Below are positions 53,991-62,416 of a stretch of 64,000 nt of DNA, piece by piece (positions within the stretch are counted from its first letter, which is position 1; each line of letters begins with the position of its first letter). A program made the translations under genes and the position numbers. Under the pieces are notes generated by a model. The model saw only the letters and a list, made by a program, of their open reading frames with translations. It was not told the origin of the DNA and ran no database searches. The stretch comes from Donghicola mangrovi. GTDB taxonomy: Bacteria > Pseudomonadota > Alphaproteobacteria > Rhodobacterales > Rhodobacteraceae. Location: contig NZ_JABCJE010000001.1 in the NCBI RefSeq assembly GCF_013377535.1, positions 186,001 to 250,000 of the forward strand, given 5' to 3'.

Positions 53991-54302
53991 ATGTCACAGA
54001 TCGATGAACAGACCCGCACAGAGCTGGAAGCCGCAGCATTCCGCCGCCTGCTGGAGCACCTGAACGAGCGCACCGACGTGCAGAACATCGATATGATGAA
54101 CCTGACCGGCTTTTGCCGCAACTGCCTGTCGCGCTGGTACCAAGAGGCCGCGACCGCCCGTGGCATCGAGATGACCAAAGAAGAGGGCCGCGTTGCCGTC
54201 TACGGGATGCCCTATGACGAGTGGAAGGCGAAACACCAGACCGAGGCGAACGCCGACCAGCTGGCCGCGTTCGAGGTCAACAAGCCCGCAGACGCTGGCT
54301 AA
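53991..54302 (+). CDS. DUF1244 family protein
   Basis: 103 residues. The strongly conserved core NLTGFCRNCLSRWY (37-50) and the following KEEGRVAVYGMPYDEWK identify the DUF1244 (SMc04008-like) family, found across proteobacteria with unknown role. The two cysteines could bind metal. The start has GGAAGAGGAG upstream; TTGACC at 53932 could be a -35. A terminator follows. Confidence 0.88.
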   Translation: MSQIDEQTRTELEAAAFRRLLEHLNERTDVQNIDMMNLTGFCRNCLSRWYQEAATARGIEMTKEEGRVAVYGMPYDEWKAKHQTEANADQLAAFEVNKPADAG

Positions 54303-54311
54303 CCCCATCAA

Positions 54312-54344
54312 AAAAGGCGCCGAGGTTTCCCTGCGGCGCCTTTT
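54312..54344. terminator. Bidirectional terminator between DUF1244 and the coiled-coil gene
   Basis: An 11-bp stem AAAAGGCGCCG/CGGCGCCTTTT (54312-54322 with 54334-54344) with T-runs on both strands. It serves both convergent genes. Confidence 0.9.
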
Positions 54345-54350
54345 GTTTTC

Positions 54351-54917
54351 TTAGCCGTTGGCCTGCTGGGGCATGTCGTCGGTGCCCGTGGCGGCCTCGT
54401 AGGCGGCAAGCGCCTCGGTCAGGCGCTCGATTTCTTCGTCGCGGGCGTTCGCTTCGGCCAGCATTTCCTCGAAGCGCTCTTCGATCTTGCTGGCGTCGGT
54501 TTCCAGTTCGGCGCGCAGATCCTCGAGGTCCGCTTCCAGCAGGGCAATGCGTTCGTCCCGCTGCAGGATCAGCTGGGAATATTCCTCGGGCATATCCTCG
54601 GGCATTTCGGCCAGCGTTTCCTCGCCCGCGCCGGCACCGGCCATGGGCACACCCACACCAGCGGCGGTCGCGATGGCGCGCAGGTCGTTCAGCTCGCCCT
54701 CTTGGGCGAAAAGCTGTGCCTGAGTGGCGTCGAGCTGTTTGCGCAGGCCCATCAGTTCGTTCTTCGCAGCCGCCAGCGACTGATCGAGCGAGAAGCTGGC
54801 CTCGGTCGATTTTTTGCGTCCGAAAATAAAGGCACCCGCGATCAAGCCGACCAGAGCCGCCAGAGCCAGAAGCACCCACATCTCGGCAATCAGAAAATTC
54901 CAGTTCTGGAACATCAT
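54351..54917 (-). CDS. Membrane-anchored coiled-coil protein
   Basis: 188 residues. One N-terminal transmembrane segment (about 12-33) is followed by a basic stop (FGRKK) and two long heptad-type coiled coils (about 42-80 and 112-172), Glu- and Ala-rich, with a Gly/Ala/Met-rich linker. The start overlaps the OmpA-like gene stop (ATGA). I infer a structural partner of that envelope protein; the function is unknown. Confidence 0.75.
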   Translation of the reverse strand: MMFQNWNFLIAEMWVLLALAALVGLIAGAFIFGRKKSTEASFSLDQSLAAAKNELMGLRKQLDATQAQLFAQEGELNDLRAIATAAGVGVPMAGAGAGEETLAEMPEDMPEEYSQLILQRDERIALLEADLEDLRAELETDASKIEERFEEMLAEANARDEEIERLTEALAAYEAATGTDDMPQQANG

Positions 54918-56377
54918 TCATTTACTCCATCAACAAAGGGAGACCACGTGACCGTGGTGCGCCGGTTGGCGGCGCGGCCCTCTTCGGTATCATTTGTTTC
55001 AATCGGGTCGGTTTCGCCAAAGCCGCGGGCGACCAGATGGTCGGTCAGGACACCGCGCGCAATCAGCGCGGCGCGGACGGCGGTGGCGCGGGCTTCGCTG
55101 AGTGCACGGTTCGCGGCGGCATCGCCCACCGAATCCGTATGCCCGCCGATTTCGGCCCGCAGGGCGCCTTCGGTCACGCACAGAGCGGCGACAGAGGCCA
55201 TTTCATTGACCACACGCACGGCCTTGGCATCGAGACGCGCCTCGCCGGTGACAAAGGTGATCGGGCTGCGCGACAGAGCCTCGTTCATGTGGGCGGCGCA
55301 TTTCTCGGGGGTGGCGGTGAACGACACGAACGGCAGCCAATAGCCTGCCCGCGCGGTTTCCTTGGCCCCTGTGGCGGCGTTGGTGCGCAGGCTGCCATCC
55401 GCGGGTTTCGCGGTGCTGACCATCATGGACACCGGCTGACCCAAAGCTTCGGTCAGCGCGGCAGAGACCAGTTCCGCGTCCACGCCCGCACCGACCATGC
55501 CGGTGACGGCCAGCTCATCGCCCTTGCGGGTCAGGGTCAGGTGCTCGAACTCGGGCAGCCATTCGGCAAAGGGCGCAATGCGGTCGGTGTGACCGTCAGC
55601 GGTGCCCAAGAGGCCCGTGCGCGCGTCGCCGGTATGGGCGACAAAGTTCAGCGCCCCCGCCAGTTGTTCAACGGTCAAGCCAGCGGGCAGCTTGCCATCG
55701 ATGCGAAGGCCGGTGTTGGCGTCGAACACCACGGAATATTCGGGCGGCGTGCCGTCATCCAGATAATCGAGGGTCAGCTTCTGCTGATACCCTTGGGGCA
55801 GTTTGACCAAAGCAGCCTCGATCGCGGCGCCCGCTTCGGGGGTAGAGGCGATGCCGGTCAGGGTCAGCTGGCGCCCTTCGATGCGCAGCTCGCCCTCTTG
55901 CAAGAGGCGGGTGGCGTGCAAACCAGTCAGGGCAGCGTCCCCCCAACCTTCGGGCGCACCGGCCCCAAGGGCCAAGGCTGCGGCCCCTGCCCCCAGTGTT
56001 TCCTGAAGCTGTGCGCGCACCGCGTCCGAGGGCACGTGCCCTTCGGCGACAAAGGCACCATCCTGCCAGCGCGCACCCATATCAAAGGGCGCGATCTGCG
56101 GCAGAACCGTCCAATCGGCGCGAACCTCGCGCAGACCGGGGATGCTGTTATAGGCGGCCAGCAGGGTTTCCGCCTCGGCGGGGCCATCGACCGTGCCGGT
56201 CAGGGTAATGTCCCGACCCGACACCTGCACGTCCACATTGTGGACCGGCACCACATCCAGCGCCTTGGCACTGGCTGCAATCTTGCCCTCAATCAGTCCG
56301 GCCTGATGCGTGGTAGCCCACCAGCCCAATCCGCCAACACCTGCCAGCAAAATGACCGCACCCGTAATCGTGCGCAT
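54914..56377 (-). CDS. BON- and OmpA-domain envelope protein
   Basis: 487 residues. An N-terminal hydrophobic segment (1-22) anchors or exports it. BON-like repeats follow (about 28-90 and further in the middle). The C-terminal OmpA domain (about 385-480) has the peptidoglycan-binding motif GHTDSVGDAAANRALSEARA. GGAGG precedes the start MRTITGAVI. It likely links the envelope to peptidoglycan. It overlaps the coiled-coil gene. Confidence 0.82.
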   Translation of the reverse strand: MRTITGAVILLAGVGGLGWWATTHQAGLIEGKIAASAKALDVVPVHNVDVQVSGRDITLTGTVDGPAEAETLLAAYNSIPGLREVRADWTVLPQIAPFDMGARWQDGAFVAEGHVPSDAVRAQLQETLGAGAAALALGAGAPEGWGDAALTGLHATRLLQEGELRIEGRQLTLTGIASTPEAGAAIEAALVKLPQGYQQKLTLDYLDDGTPPEYSVVFDANTGLRIDGKLPAGLTVEQLAGALNFVAHTGDARTGLLGTADGHTDRIAPFAEWLPEFEHLTLTRKGDELAVTGMVGAGVDAELVSAALTEALGQPVSMMVSTAKPADGSLRTNAATGAKETARAGYWLPFVSFTATPEKCAAHMNEALSRSPITFVTGEARLDAKAVRVVNEMASVAALCVTEGALRAEIGGHTDSVGDAAANRALSEARATAVRAALIARGVLTDHLVARGFGETDPIETNDTEEGRAANRRTTVTWSPFVDGVNE

Positions 56378-56447
56378 CAATAACCTCCACAAAATCAATT
56401 TCGGGGGCGTTGTGGCCCCACGCGCGAATCAACGCAAGTACTCATAC

Positions 56448-56481
56448 GAAAACGCCTGCATCCTTTACAGGACACAGGCGT
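56448..56481 (-). terminator. Terminator after the D-amino-acid transaminase gene
   Basis: A CGCCTG/CAGGCG stem with inner TCCT/AGGA, then TTTTCG on the minus strand. Confidence 0.75.
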
Positions 56482-56505
56482 AAACATTCGGCATAGTGAT
56501 CCGGA

Positions 56506-57357
56506 TCAGATCGCGGTTTTGCGGCTTTCTTCCAGATAAATTTCGCGCAGGCGGGCTGCGATGGGGCCAACCTGACCGGTTCCGACCGCTTCGCCGTCGA
56601 TTTTGGTGACCGGCAGAACAAAGGTGGTCGCAGAGGTCACGAATGCCTCATCGGCCGCTTTGGCCTCTTCGATGGTAAAGGGACGCTCTTCGATCTTGAT
56701 CTGGGCTTCGGCGGCGAAACGCAGAACCGCAGCGCGGGTGATGCCGTGCAGGATCTCGTTGCCGAGGTTACGGGTGATGATCACGCCGTCCTTGACGATA
56801 TAGGCGTTGTTCGAGGTGCCTTCGGTCACGAAACCGTCCTCGACCAGCCATGCGTCGTCAGCGCCCTGCGCCTTGGCCGCCATCTTGCCCATCGAGGGGT
56901 AGAGCAACTGGACAGTCTTGATGTCGCGGCGGCCCCAACGGATATCGGGCAGCGAAATCACAGAGATACCGGTTTTCGCGGCGGGGCTGTTCACGGCCTG
57001 CTTTTTCTGGGTGAACAGAACCAGAGTGGGCTCTGCATCCTTGGGGTAGGCAAAGTCACGGTCGGCGGCGCCACGGGTCACCTGCAGATAGACCAGACCT
57101 TCTTCGACCTCGTTCACTTCGACCAGCTTGCGGTGGATCGCCAGCAGCTCTTCTTCGGTGACGGGGTGCTTCATTTCCAGCTCGTTCAGCGAGCGGGCCA
57201 GACGCTTGGCGTGACCGTCGAAATCGATCAGCTTGCCATCCAGAACGGTGGTCACCTCATAGACGCCGTCCGCCATCAGGAAACCGCGGTCAAAGATCGA
57301 AACCTTGGCTTCGGTTTCCGGCAGGTATTCGCCGTTTACATAGACGGTGCGGGTCAT
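56506..57357 (-). CDS. D-amino-acid transaminase (class IV aminotransferase)
   Basis: 283 residues. PLP-binding Lys147 lies in RDIKTVQLL, matching the D-amino-acid transaminase pattern around Lys145 of the Bacillus enzyme; the FDRGFLMADGVYE start motif also fits. It should interconvert D-alanine and D-glutamate with their 2-oxo acids. AGGAGAAG precedes the start. It lies 32 nt after dgcA, making a D-amino-acid cluster. Confidence 0.85.
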   Translation of the reverse strand: MTRTVYVNGEYLPETEAKVSIFDRGFLMADGVYEVTTVLDGKLIDFDGHAKRLARSLNELEMKHPVTEEELLAIHRKLVEVNEVEEGLVYLQVTRGAADRDFAYPKDAEPTLVLFTQKKQAVNSPAAKTGISVISLPDIRWGRRDIKTVQLLYPSMGKMAAKAQGADDAWLVEDGFVTEGTSNNAYIVKDGVIITRNLGNEILHGITRAAVLRFAAEAQIKIEERPFTIEEAKAADEAFVTSATTFVLPVTKIDGEAVGTGQVGPIAARLREIYLEESRKTAI

Positions 57358-57389
57358 GTCAGGTCTTCTCCTAATCAGTCGCGGGGCCA

Positions 57390-58355
57390 TCAGCCCCAAA
57401 GAGCGGCCACAGGCGGATGCACACCATCGGCATCGTAGTGCAGCGGGTTGTCACGGTCTTCGGCCAGAAGCAGCGGCGCGTCAAGGTCCACCACCTGCAC
57501 GCCCCGCGCCACAACTGTCGCAGGGGCCATCGCAAGCGAGCTGCCGATCATGCAGCCGACCATGATGCCAAAGCCCATCTCTTCGGCGGCTTTGCGCAGG
57601 GCCAGCGCCTCGGTCAGGCCGCCGGTCTTGTCCAGCTTGATGTTGATGATGTCGTACTTGCCGACCAGTTTCGACAGGCTGGCGCGGTCATGGCAGCTTT
57701 CGTCGGCGCACAGGGGCACAGGGCGATCCATACCGATCAGCGCGTCATCGTCCCCTGCGGGCAAAGGCTGCTCGACCATTTCAACACCCAGACGCACCAG
57801 ATGGGGGGCAAGCTCGGCGTAAACCGGTGCGCTCCAGCCCTCGTTGGCATCGACGATGATGCGGGCCTCGGGGGCACCGCGGCGCACGGCCTCAAGGCGG
57901 GGCATATCCTCGGGGGTGCCTAGCTTGATCTTCAGCAGGGGCCGGAACGCGTTCTTGCGCGCCTGCTCTTCCATTTCTTCGGGCGAAGCCAAGGACAAGG
58001 TATACGCGGTGATCTCCGCCCCCGGCGCGGGCACACCGGCCAAGTCCCAAACGCGGCGGCGGGCCTTCTTGGCCTCCCAGTCCCACAGAGCGCAGTCCAC
58101 CGCATTGCGCGCCGCACCTGCGGGCAGGGCAAATTGAAGCGCCTTGCGATCAATGTCCTGCGGCAGGCCTGCGATCTGCTGGGACACGCTGTCCATGGTC
58201 TCGCCATAGCGGGCGTAGGGCACACACTCGCCATAGCCGGTCACGCCATCCCGCGTCACCGCCACCGAGATCACATGGGCCTCGGTCCGGCTGCCACGGG
58301 AAATGGTGAACACCTGAGCCAGACGGAAGCTCTCGCGACGAACGATCAGGGACAT
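57390..58355 (-). CDS. dgcA: Enolase-superfamily racemase DgcA (dipeptide-epimerase family)
   Basis: 321 residues. The active-site lysines are KIK at 142-144 and Lys240 (INIKLDK), with metal ligands near Asp169, Glu195 and Asp218. By sequence it belongs to the L-Ala-D/L-Glu epimerase family. Next to dgcN, however, it fits DgcA, reported to racemise N-acetyl-D-glutamate to N-acetyl-L-glutamate in marine bacteria. The substrate assignment relies on context. Confidence 0.8.
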   Translation of the reverse strand: MSLIVRRESFRLAQVFTISRGSRTEAHVISVAVTRDGVTGYGECVPYARYGETMDSVSQQIAGLPQDIDRKALQFALPAGAARNAVDCALWDWEAKKARRRVWDLAGVPAPGAEITAYTLSLASPEEMEEQARKNAFRPLLKIKLGTPEDMPRLEAVRRGAPEARIIVDANEGWSAPVYAELAPHLVRLGVEMVEQPLPAGDDDALIGMDRPVPLCADESCHDRASLSKLVGKYDIINIKLDKTGGLTEALALRKAAEEMGFGIMVGCMIGSSLAMAPATVVARGVQVVDLDAPLLLAEDRDNPLHYDADGVHPPVAALWG

Positions 58356-58365
58356 GCCCGCTCCT

Positions 58366-58389
58366 TCTTTTTGCTTTAAATACTCAAAA
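58366..58389 (-). repeat. Intergenic repeat, copy upstream of dgcA
   Basis: TTGAGTATTTAAAGCAAAAA continuing GAAG on the minus strand, running straight into the dgcA ribosome-binding site. It is nearly identical to the ends of the element at 51071-51260. Confidence 0.75.
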
Positions 58390-58431
58390 TAACGGGCGCA
58401 CCCACAGGGCACGCCCGTCAAAGGTCAGTGA

Positions 58432-59433
58432 TTACAGTGCCGCAAGCGCGTCTGCCAGACGGTCCGCGCTGTGACGATAGGGATCAACCGCGGGCAAGCC
58501 CATCTCTGCCTCGACCGCCGCCAGATAAGCTTCGGCCTCGGCATCGCCCATGTGCTGGGTGTTGACCGAAATTCCGACGATCTTGACGTCCGCATTCGCC
58601 ACCTGCGCCAGCGGCAGAACCATGTCACGCAGCTGCTGTAGAGTGGGCACGCTGTATTCGGGCAGGCCACGCAAGTGGGTGCGGGTCGGCTCGTGGCACA
58701 GAACCAGCGCATCCGCCTGACCGCCGTGGATCAGCGCCAGAGTCACGCCCGAATAGGACACGTGGAACAGGCTGCCCTGCCCTTCGATGATGTCCCAGTG
58801 ATCCGCGTCGTTGTCGGGGGTCAGCCATTCCACCGCGCCCGCCATAAAGTCCGCAACCACCGCGTCCAGCGGCACGCCGTTGCCGGTGATCAGGATGCCG
58901 GTCTGACCGGTCGCGCGGAAGGTGCTCTTCATCCCCTTGCGGCGCATCGCTTCGTCCAGCGCCAGCGCGGTGTACATCTTGCCGACCGAGCAATCGGTGC
59001 CCACGGCCAGCACGCGCTTGCCGGTGCGTTTCTTGCCGTTCGCGATGGGGTAGTCGACCTCGGGGACGCGCACATCGTGCAGCTCGCGGCCGCAGGCTTC
59101 GGCCACGGCGACCAGATCGGGCTCCTCGCGCAGCAGGTTGTGCAGGCCGGAGGCCAGATCAAAGCCCTCTTCCAGCGCGGCGACCAGAACCTTTTTCCAC
59201 GCGGGGCTGATGATGCCGCCACGGTTCGCCACACCAACGACCAAGGTTTTGGCACCTGCGGCCTTGGCCTCTTCCAGAGTCATGTCGGTCAGGCCCAGAT
59301 CGGCCTTGCAGCCTTCCATACGGAACTGGCCTACGGCATTCTCGGGGCGCCAGTCCTTGATGCCCTGTGCGACTTTAGCAGCAAGCTGGTCGGGCGCGTC
59401 GCCCAAAAACAGAAGATAGGGGGTCTTGATCAT
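58432..59433 (-). CDS. dgcN: DUF1611 family, D-glutamate N-acetyltransferase DgcN
   Basis: 333 residues of DUF1611 type, with a P-loop-like GTDCSVGK at 145-152. Homologues (DgcN) acetylate D-glutamate as the first step of a D-glutamate catabolic pathway described in marine proteobacteria, with dgcA next to it as here. Cytosolic; no signal peptide. It is the first gene of a dgcN-dgcA-transaminase unit, divergent from malyl-CoA lyase. No RpiR-type regulator (DgcR) is adjacent. Confidence 0.8.
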   Translation of the reverse strand: MIKTPYLLFLGDAPDQLAAKVAQGIKDWRPENAVGQFRMEGCKADLGLTDMTLEEAKAAGAKTLVVGVANRGGIISPAWKKVLVAALEEGFDLASGLHNLLREEPDLVAVAEACGRELHDVRVPEVDYPIANGKKRTGKRVLAVGTDCSVGKMYTALALDEAMRRKGMKSTFRATGQTGILITGNGVPLDAVVADFMAGAVEWLTPDNDADHWDIIEGQGSLFHVSYSGVTLALIHGGQADALVLCHEPTRTHLRGLPEYSVPTLQQLRDMVLPLAQVANADVKIVGISVNTQHMGDAEAEAYLAAVEAEMGLPAVDPYRHSADRLADALAAL

Positions 59434-59492
59434 GGCAGGTCATCCTTTTGCTTGGGTTCAGGATGATCGGTCTGCGATAAGATTTCATACGA

Positions 59493-59539
59493 ATTTTGCG
59501 ACCCAAATCGTGCAACGGCGAAGTTCCTTCGCAAAATTG
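59493..59539. promoter_or_regulatory. Inverted TTTTGCGA/TCGCAAAA pair in the dgcN-mcl1 divergent region
   Basis: AATTTTGCGA (59493-59502) and TCGCAAAATT (59530-59539) are perfect inverse copies 27 nt apart in the 273-nt divergent spacer. A related TTTGCCGAA follows. They resemble the TTTGCAAA-type sites bound by RamB-family regulators of acetyl-CoA/ethylmalonyl-CoA genes; this link is inferred. Confidence 0.5.
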
Positions 59540-59706
59540 TGACATTTGCCGAATTTTTTCTCTGCATATGTTCCGGGGTTCGAAGCACCCACCCGCTGCA
59601 GTGCCGCGTGATGCCGCATCTGCGAAAAGAGGCTTGCGATTGATCGGGTAATTTAATACCCATTCCGACGAGCAATTTGAAACATCATTACCGAAAGGCA
59701 GAGCCG

Positions 59707-60666
59707 ATGAGCTTTCGCATCCAGCCCCAAGCGCCCGCACGCCCGAACCGCTGCCAGCTGTTCGGCCCCGGCTCGCGCCCCGCACTGTTCGAGAAAATGG
59801 CCGCCAGCGCCGCGGACGTAATCAACCTCGACCTCGAGGATTCGGTGGCCCCCACCGACAAGGACGCGGCCCGTGCCAACATCATCGCGGCGATCAGCGA
59901 CGTGGATTGGGGCAACAAGACCCTTTCGGTGCGGATCAACGGTCTGGACACCCCCTACTGGTACCGCGATGTGGTCGACCTGATGGAACAGGCCGGCGAG
60001 CGTCTGGACCAGATCATGATCCCCAAAGTGGGCTGCGCTGCTGACATCTACGCCGTAGACGCGCTGGTCACCGCGATCGAAACCGCGAAGGGCCGCACCA
60101 AGAAGATCAACTTTGAAGTCATCATCGAATCGGCTGCGGGCATCGCCCATGTCGAAGAGATCGCGGCCTCGTCGCCCCGTCTGGTGGCCATGAGCCTTGG
60201 CGCGGCAGACTTTGCAGCGTCGATGGGCATGGCGACCACCGGCATCGGCGGCACTCAGGAAAACTACTACATGCTGCGCGAAGGCGCGAAGTACTGGTCG
60301 GATCCGTGGCATTGGGCGCAGGCGGCGATCGTTGCGGCGTGCCGCACCCATGGCGTTCTGCCCGTGGACGGCCCGTTCGGCGACTTCAGCGATGACGAAG
60401 GCTACCGCGCACAGGCGCTGCGTTCGGCGACCCTGGGCATGGTTGGCAAGTGGGCGATCCACCCCAAGCAGATCGCACTGGCGAACGAAGTCTTCACCCC
60501 GTCGGAAGCGGCTGTAACCGAAGCGCGCGAAATTCTGGCGGCGATGGAACAGGCCAAGGCCAACGGCGAAGGCGCAACCGTCTACAAAGGCCGTCTGGTG
60601 GACATCGCGTCGATCAAGCAGGCCGAAGTGATCGTGCGCCAGTCGGAAATGATCGCGAACAGCTGA
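59707..60666 (+). CDS. mcl1: L-malyl-CoA/beta-methylmalyl-CoA lyase
   Basis: 319 residues of the CitE-like lyase family, close in recalled sequence to Rhodobacter sphaeroides Mcl1 (NRCQLFGPGSRPALFEKMAAS start). It cleaves beta-methylmalyl-CoA to glyoxylate and propionyl-CoA, and malyl-CoA to acetyl-CoA and glyoxylate, in the ethylmalonyl-CoA pathway. Metal- and substrate-site motifs such as VINLDLEDSV and MSLGAADFAASMG are intact. AAAGGC precedes the start. Confidence 0.95.
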   Translation: MSFRIQPQAPARPNRCQLFGPGSRPALFEKMAASAADVINLDLEDSVAPTDKDAARANIIAAISDVDWGNKTLSVRINGLDTPYWYRDVVDLMEQAGERLDQIMIPKVGCAADIYAVDALVTAIETAKGRTKKINFEVIIESAAGIAHVEEIAASSPRLVAMSLGAADFAASMGMATTGIGGTQENYYMLREGAKYWSDPWHWAQAAIVAACRTHGVLPVDGPFGDFSDDEGYRAQALRSATLGMVGKWAIHPKQIALANEVFTPSEAAVTEAREILAAMEQAKANGEGATVYKGRLVDIASIKQAEVIVRQSEMIANS

Positions 60667-60699
60667 TCCCAAGGCGGGGGCTCTGCCCCCGGACCCCCG

Positions 60700-60726
60700 G
60701 GGGTATTTGGACCAAGATGAAGGGGC
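60700..60726 (+). repeat. Intergenic repeat, GGGTATTT...AAGATGAAG type
   Basis: GGGTATTTGGACCAAGATGA continuing AGGGG, immediately before the terminator. The same motif occurs inverted after accA (62350-62376). Confidence 0.7.
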
Positions 60727-60748
60727 TGCGGGTTTTCTGCAGCCCCTT
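60720..60748. terminator. Bidirectional terminator between mcl1 and the GyrI-like gene
   Basis: A perfect stem AAGGGGCTGC/GCAGCCCCTT (60720-60729 with 60739-60748) followed by TTCGTTTT on the plus strand. Confidence 0.85.
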
Positions 60749-60754
60749 TTCGTT

Positions 60755-61222
60755 TTAGCTGGCGAGGGGCGCGCAGATCAGGGTCTGCAACTCCTCGGGA
60801 GCTGTGGTGGTGGGGTCGTTCAGGTAGACCTCGTAGGAGGGCGCAGCGGCGCGGGTGCGGCCTGATTTGGGAAGCCACTCGGCCATCAGGAACTGGTAGA
60901 CGGGGCGCAAACCTTCGTACGGGCCGGTGTAAAGGAGTTCGGCATGGGGGCCGGACGGCAGCAGCAGAATTTCGAGGCCATCGGGCGCCGTGAACCCTTC
61001 GTCAACCAGAAGGCCCGCAAAGCTGCGCAGGTCTGCGGCGGGCACCAGTTCGGGGTTATCCCACGCCACGCCGACCGCGCACTTGATCTGCGGCCAGAGG
61101 TTTGCGGCGCTGATGATGCCCGCCACCTTTTGGTAGACGCTGCCCATTTCGGGATAGGGGCCGCGATGGTGCAGTCCGGTCAGTGTCAGGGTCGGCCTTT
61201 CGGTAATCTGGACATCGTACAT
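60755..61222 (-). CDS. GyrI-like/AraC effector-binding domain protein
   Basis: 155 residues with the SOUL/GyrI-like small-molecule-binding fold pattern: the TLTGLHHRGPYPEMG start motif, a central GVAWDNPELVPA, and HAELLYTGPYEGLRPVYQFL near the end. Members bind small toxic or effector molecules; some hydrolyse cyclopropanes. No HTH domain. GGGAGAA precedes the start. Convergent with mcl1 and divergent from accA. Confidence 0.82.
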   Translation of the reverse strand: MYDVQITERPTLTLTGLHHRGPYPEMGSVYQKVAGIISAANLWPQIKCAVGVAWDNPELVPAADLRSFAGLLVDEGFTAPDGLEILLLPSGPHAELLYTGPYEGLRPVYQFLMAEWLPKSGRTRAAAPSYEVYLNDPTTTAPEELQTLICAPLAS

Positions 61223-61326
61223 GCAATTTCTCCCTGAAAAGCTGTGTTCTATGATGTCAGCATAGCCCTGAAACAGAGCCGTGACGCCCGAAAACAAGGG
61301 CGAATTGGCTCTTTGCTCTATCCCGA

Positions 61327-61355
61327 TTGCATCTGCGGCAGACTGACGCCATATA
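61327..61355 (+). promoter_or_regulatory. Candidate accA promoter
   Basis: TTGCAT (61327-61332), a 17-nt spacer and CATATA (61350-61355), 23 nt before the start codon. Confidence 0.5.
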
Positions 61356-61378
61356 GCGGTCAAGCAAAGGAGCGTTGG

Positions 61379-62341
61379 ATGACCCATTATCTCGACTTTG
61401 AAAAACCGCTGGCAGAAATCGAAGGCAAGGCCGAAGAGCTGCGCGCTATCGCCCGCCAGAGCGAGGAGATGGACGTCGAAGACGAGGCCAAGGCACTGGA
61501 CCGCAAGGCGGAAACCCTGCTCAAGGACCTGTATTCCAGCCTGACCCCCTGGCGCAAATGTCAGGTCGCGCGGCATCCCAACCGCCCGCATTGTCAGGAC
61601 TATATCGACGCCCTGTTCACCGAATTCACCCCGCTGGCCGGTGACCGGAACTTTGCCGATGACCACGCGGTCATGGGCGGCATGGCGCGTTTCAACGGCA
61701 TTCCCGTGGTCGTCATCGGTCAGGAAAAGGGTCACGACACCAAAACCCGCATCGAGCGGAACTTTGGCATGGCCCGCCCCGAAGGCTACCGCAAGGCGAT
61801 TCGCCTGATGGAACTGGCGCACAAGTTCAACATGCCCGTGGTGACGCTGGTCGACACCCCCGGTGCCTATCCCGGCAAAGGCGCAGAAGAGCGCGGACAG
61901 TCCGAAGCGATCGCCCGCTCGACCGAGAAATGCCTGCAGATCGGTGTGCCGATTGTGTCGGTCGTGATCGGCGAAGGCGGCTCCGGCGGCGCAGTGGCGT
62001 TTGCCACCGCAGACCGCGTCGCGATGTTGGAACACTCGGTCTACTCGGTCATTTCGCCCGAAGGCTGCGCCTCGATCCTGTGGAAGGACGCCGAGAAGAT
62101 GCGCGAAGCCGCCGAAGCGCTGCGCCTGACCGCTCAGGACCTCTACAAACTGGGCATCTGCGACCGCATCATCACCGAGCCCATGGGCGGCGCACACCGC
62201 GACCGCAAGCACACCATCGCGTCGGTTGGCCGCTGCATCGAACAAATGCTCGGCGACCTCAAGGATCTGAAGTCCAAAGATCTGGTTGCCAAGCGCCGCA
62301 AGAAATTCCTCGACATGGGGTCCAAGGGTCTGGCGGCGTAA
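61379..62341 (+). CDS. accA: Acetyl-CoA carboxylase carboxyltransferase subunit alpha
   Basis: 320 residues. Starts [17 protein letters not shown] after AAAGGAGCG. The carboxyltransferase core has [15 protein letters not shown] and [12 protein letters not shown], binding carboxybiotin and acetyl-CoA with AccD to make malonyl-CoA, the first step of fatty-acid synthesis. It stands alone with its own promoter and terminator, as usual. Confidence 0.98.
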   Translation: MTHYLDFEKPLAEIEGKAEELRAIARQSEEMDVEDEAKALDRKAETLLKDLYSSLTPWRKCQVARHPNRPHCQDYIDALFTEFTPLAGDRNFADDHAVMGGMARFNGIPVVVIGQEKGHDTKTRIERNFGMARPEGYRKAIRLMELAHKFNMPVVTLVDTPGAYPGKGAEERGQSEAIARSTEKCLQIGVPIVSVVIGEGGSGGAVAFATADRVAMLEHSVYSVISPEGCASILWKDAEKMREAAEALRLTAQDLYKLGICDRIITEPMGGAHRDRKHTIASVGRCIEQMLGDLKDLKSKDLVAKRRKKFLDMGSKGLAA

Positions 62342-62349
62342 ACCGCCCT

Positions 62350-62376
62350 CCCCTTCATCTTGGTAAAAATACCCAA
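62350..62376 (-). repeat. Intergenic repeat, inverted copy after accA
   Basis: On the minus strand GGGTATTTTTACCAAGATGA continuing AGGGG, matching the copy at 60700-60726 except in the central 3 nt. Confidence 0.7.
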
Positions 62377-62379
62377 AAC

Positions 62380-62406
62380 AAAAGCGGAGGCAGCGCCTCC
62401 GCTTTT
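62380..62406. terminator. Bidirectional terminator between accA and the GntR gene
   Basis: A 12-bp stem AAAAGCGGAGGC/GCCTCCGCTTTT with a 3-nt loop and T-runs on both strands. Confidence 0.92.
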
Positions 62407-62416
62407 TCTTTGCGCC

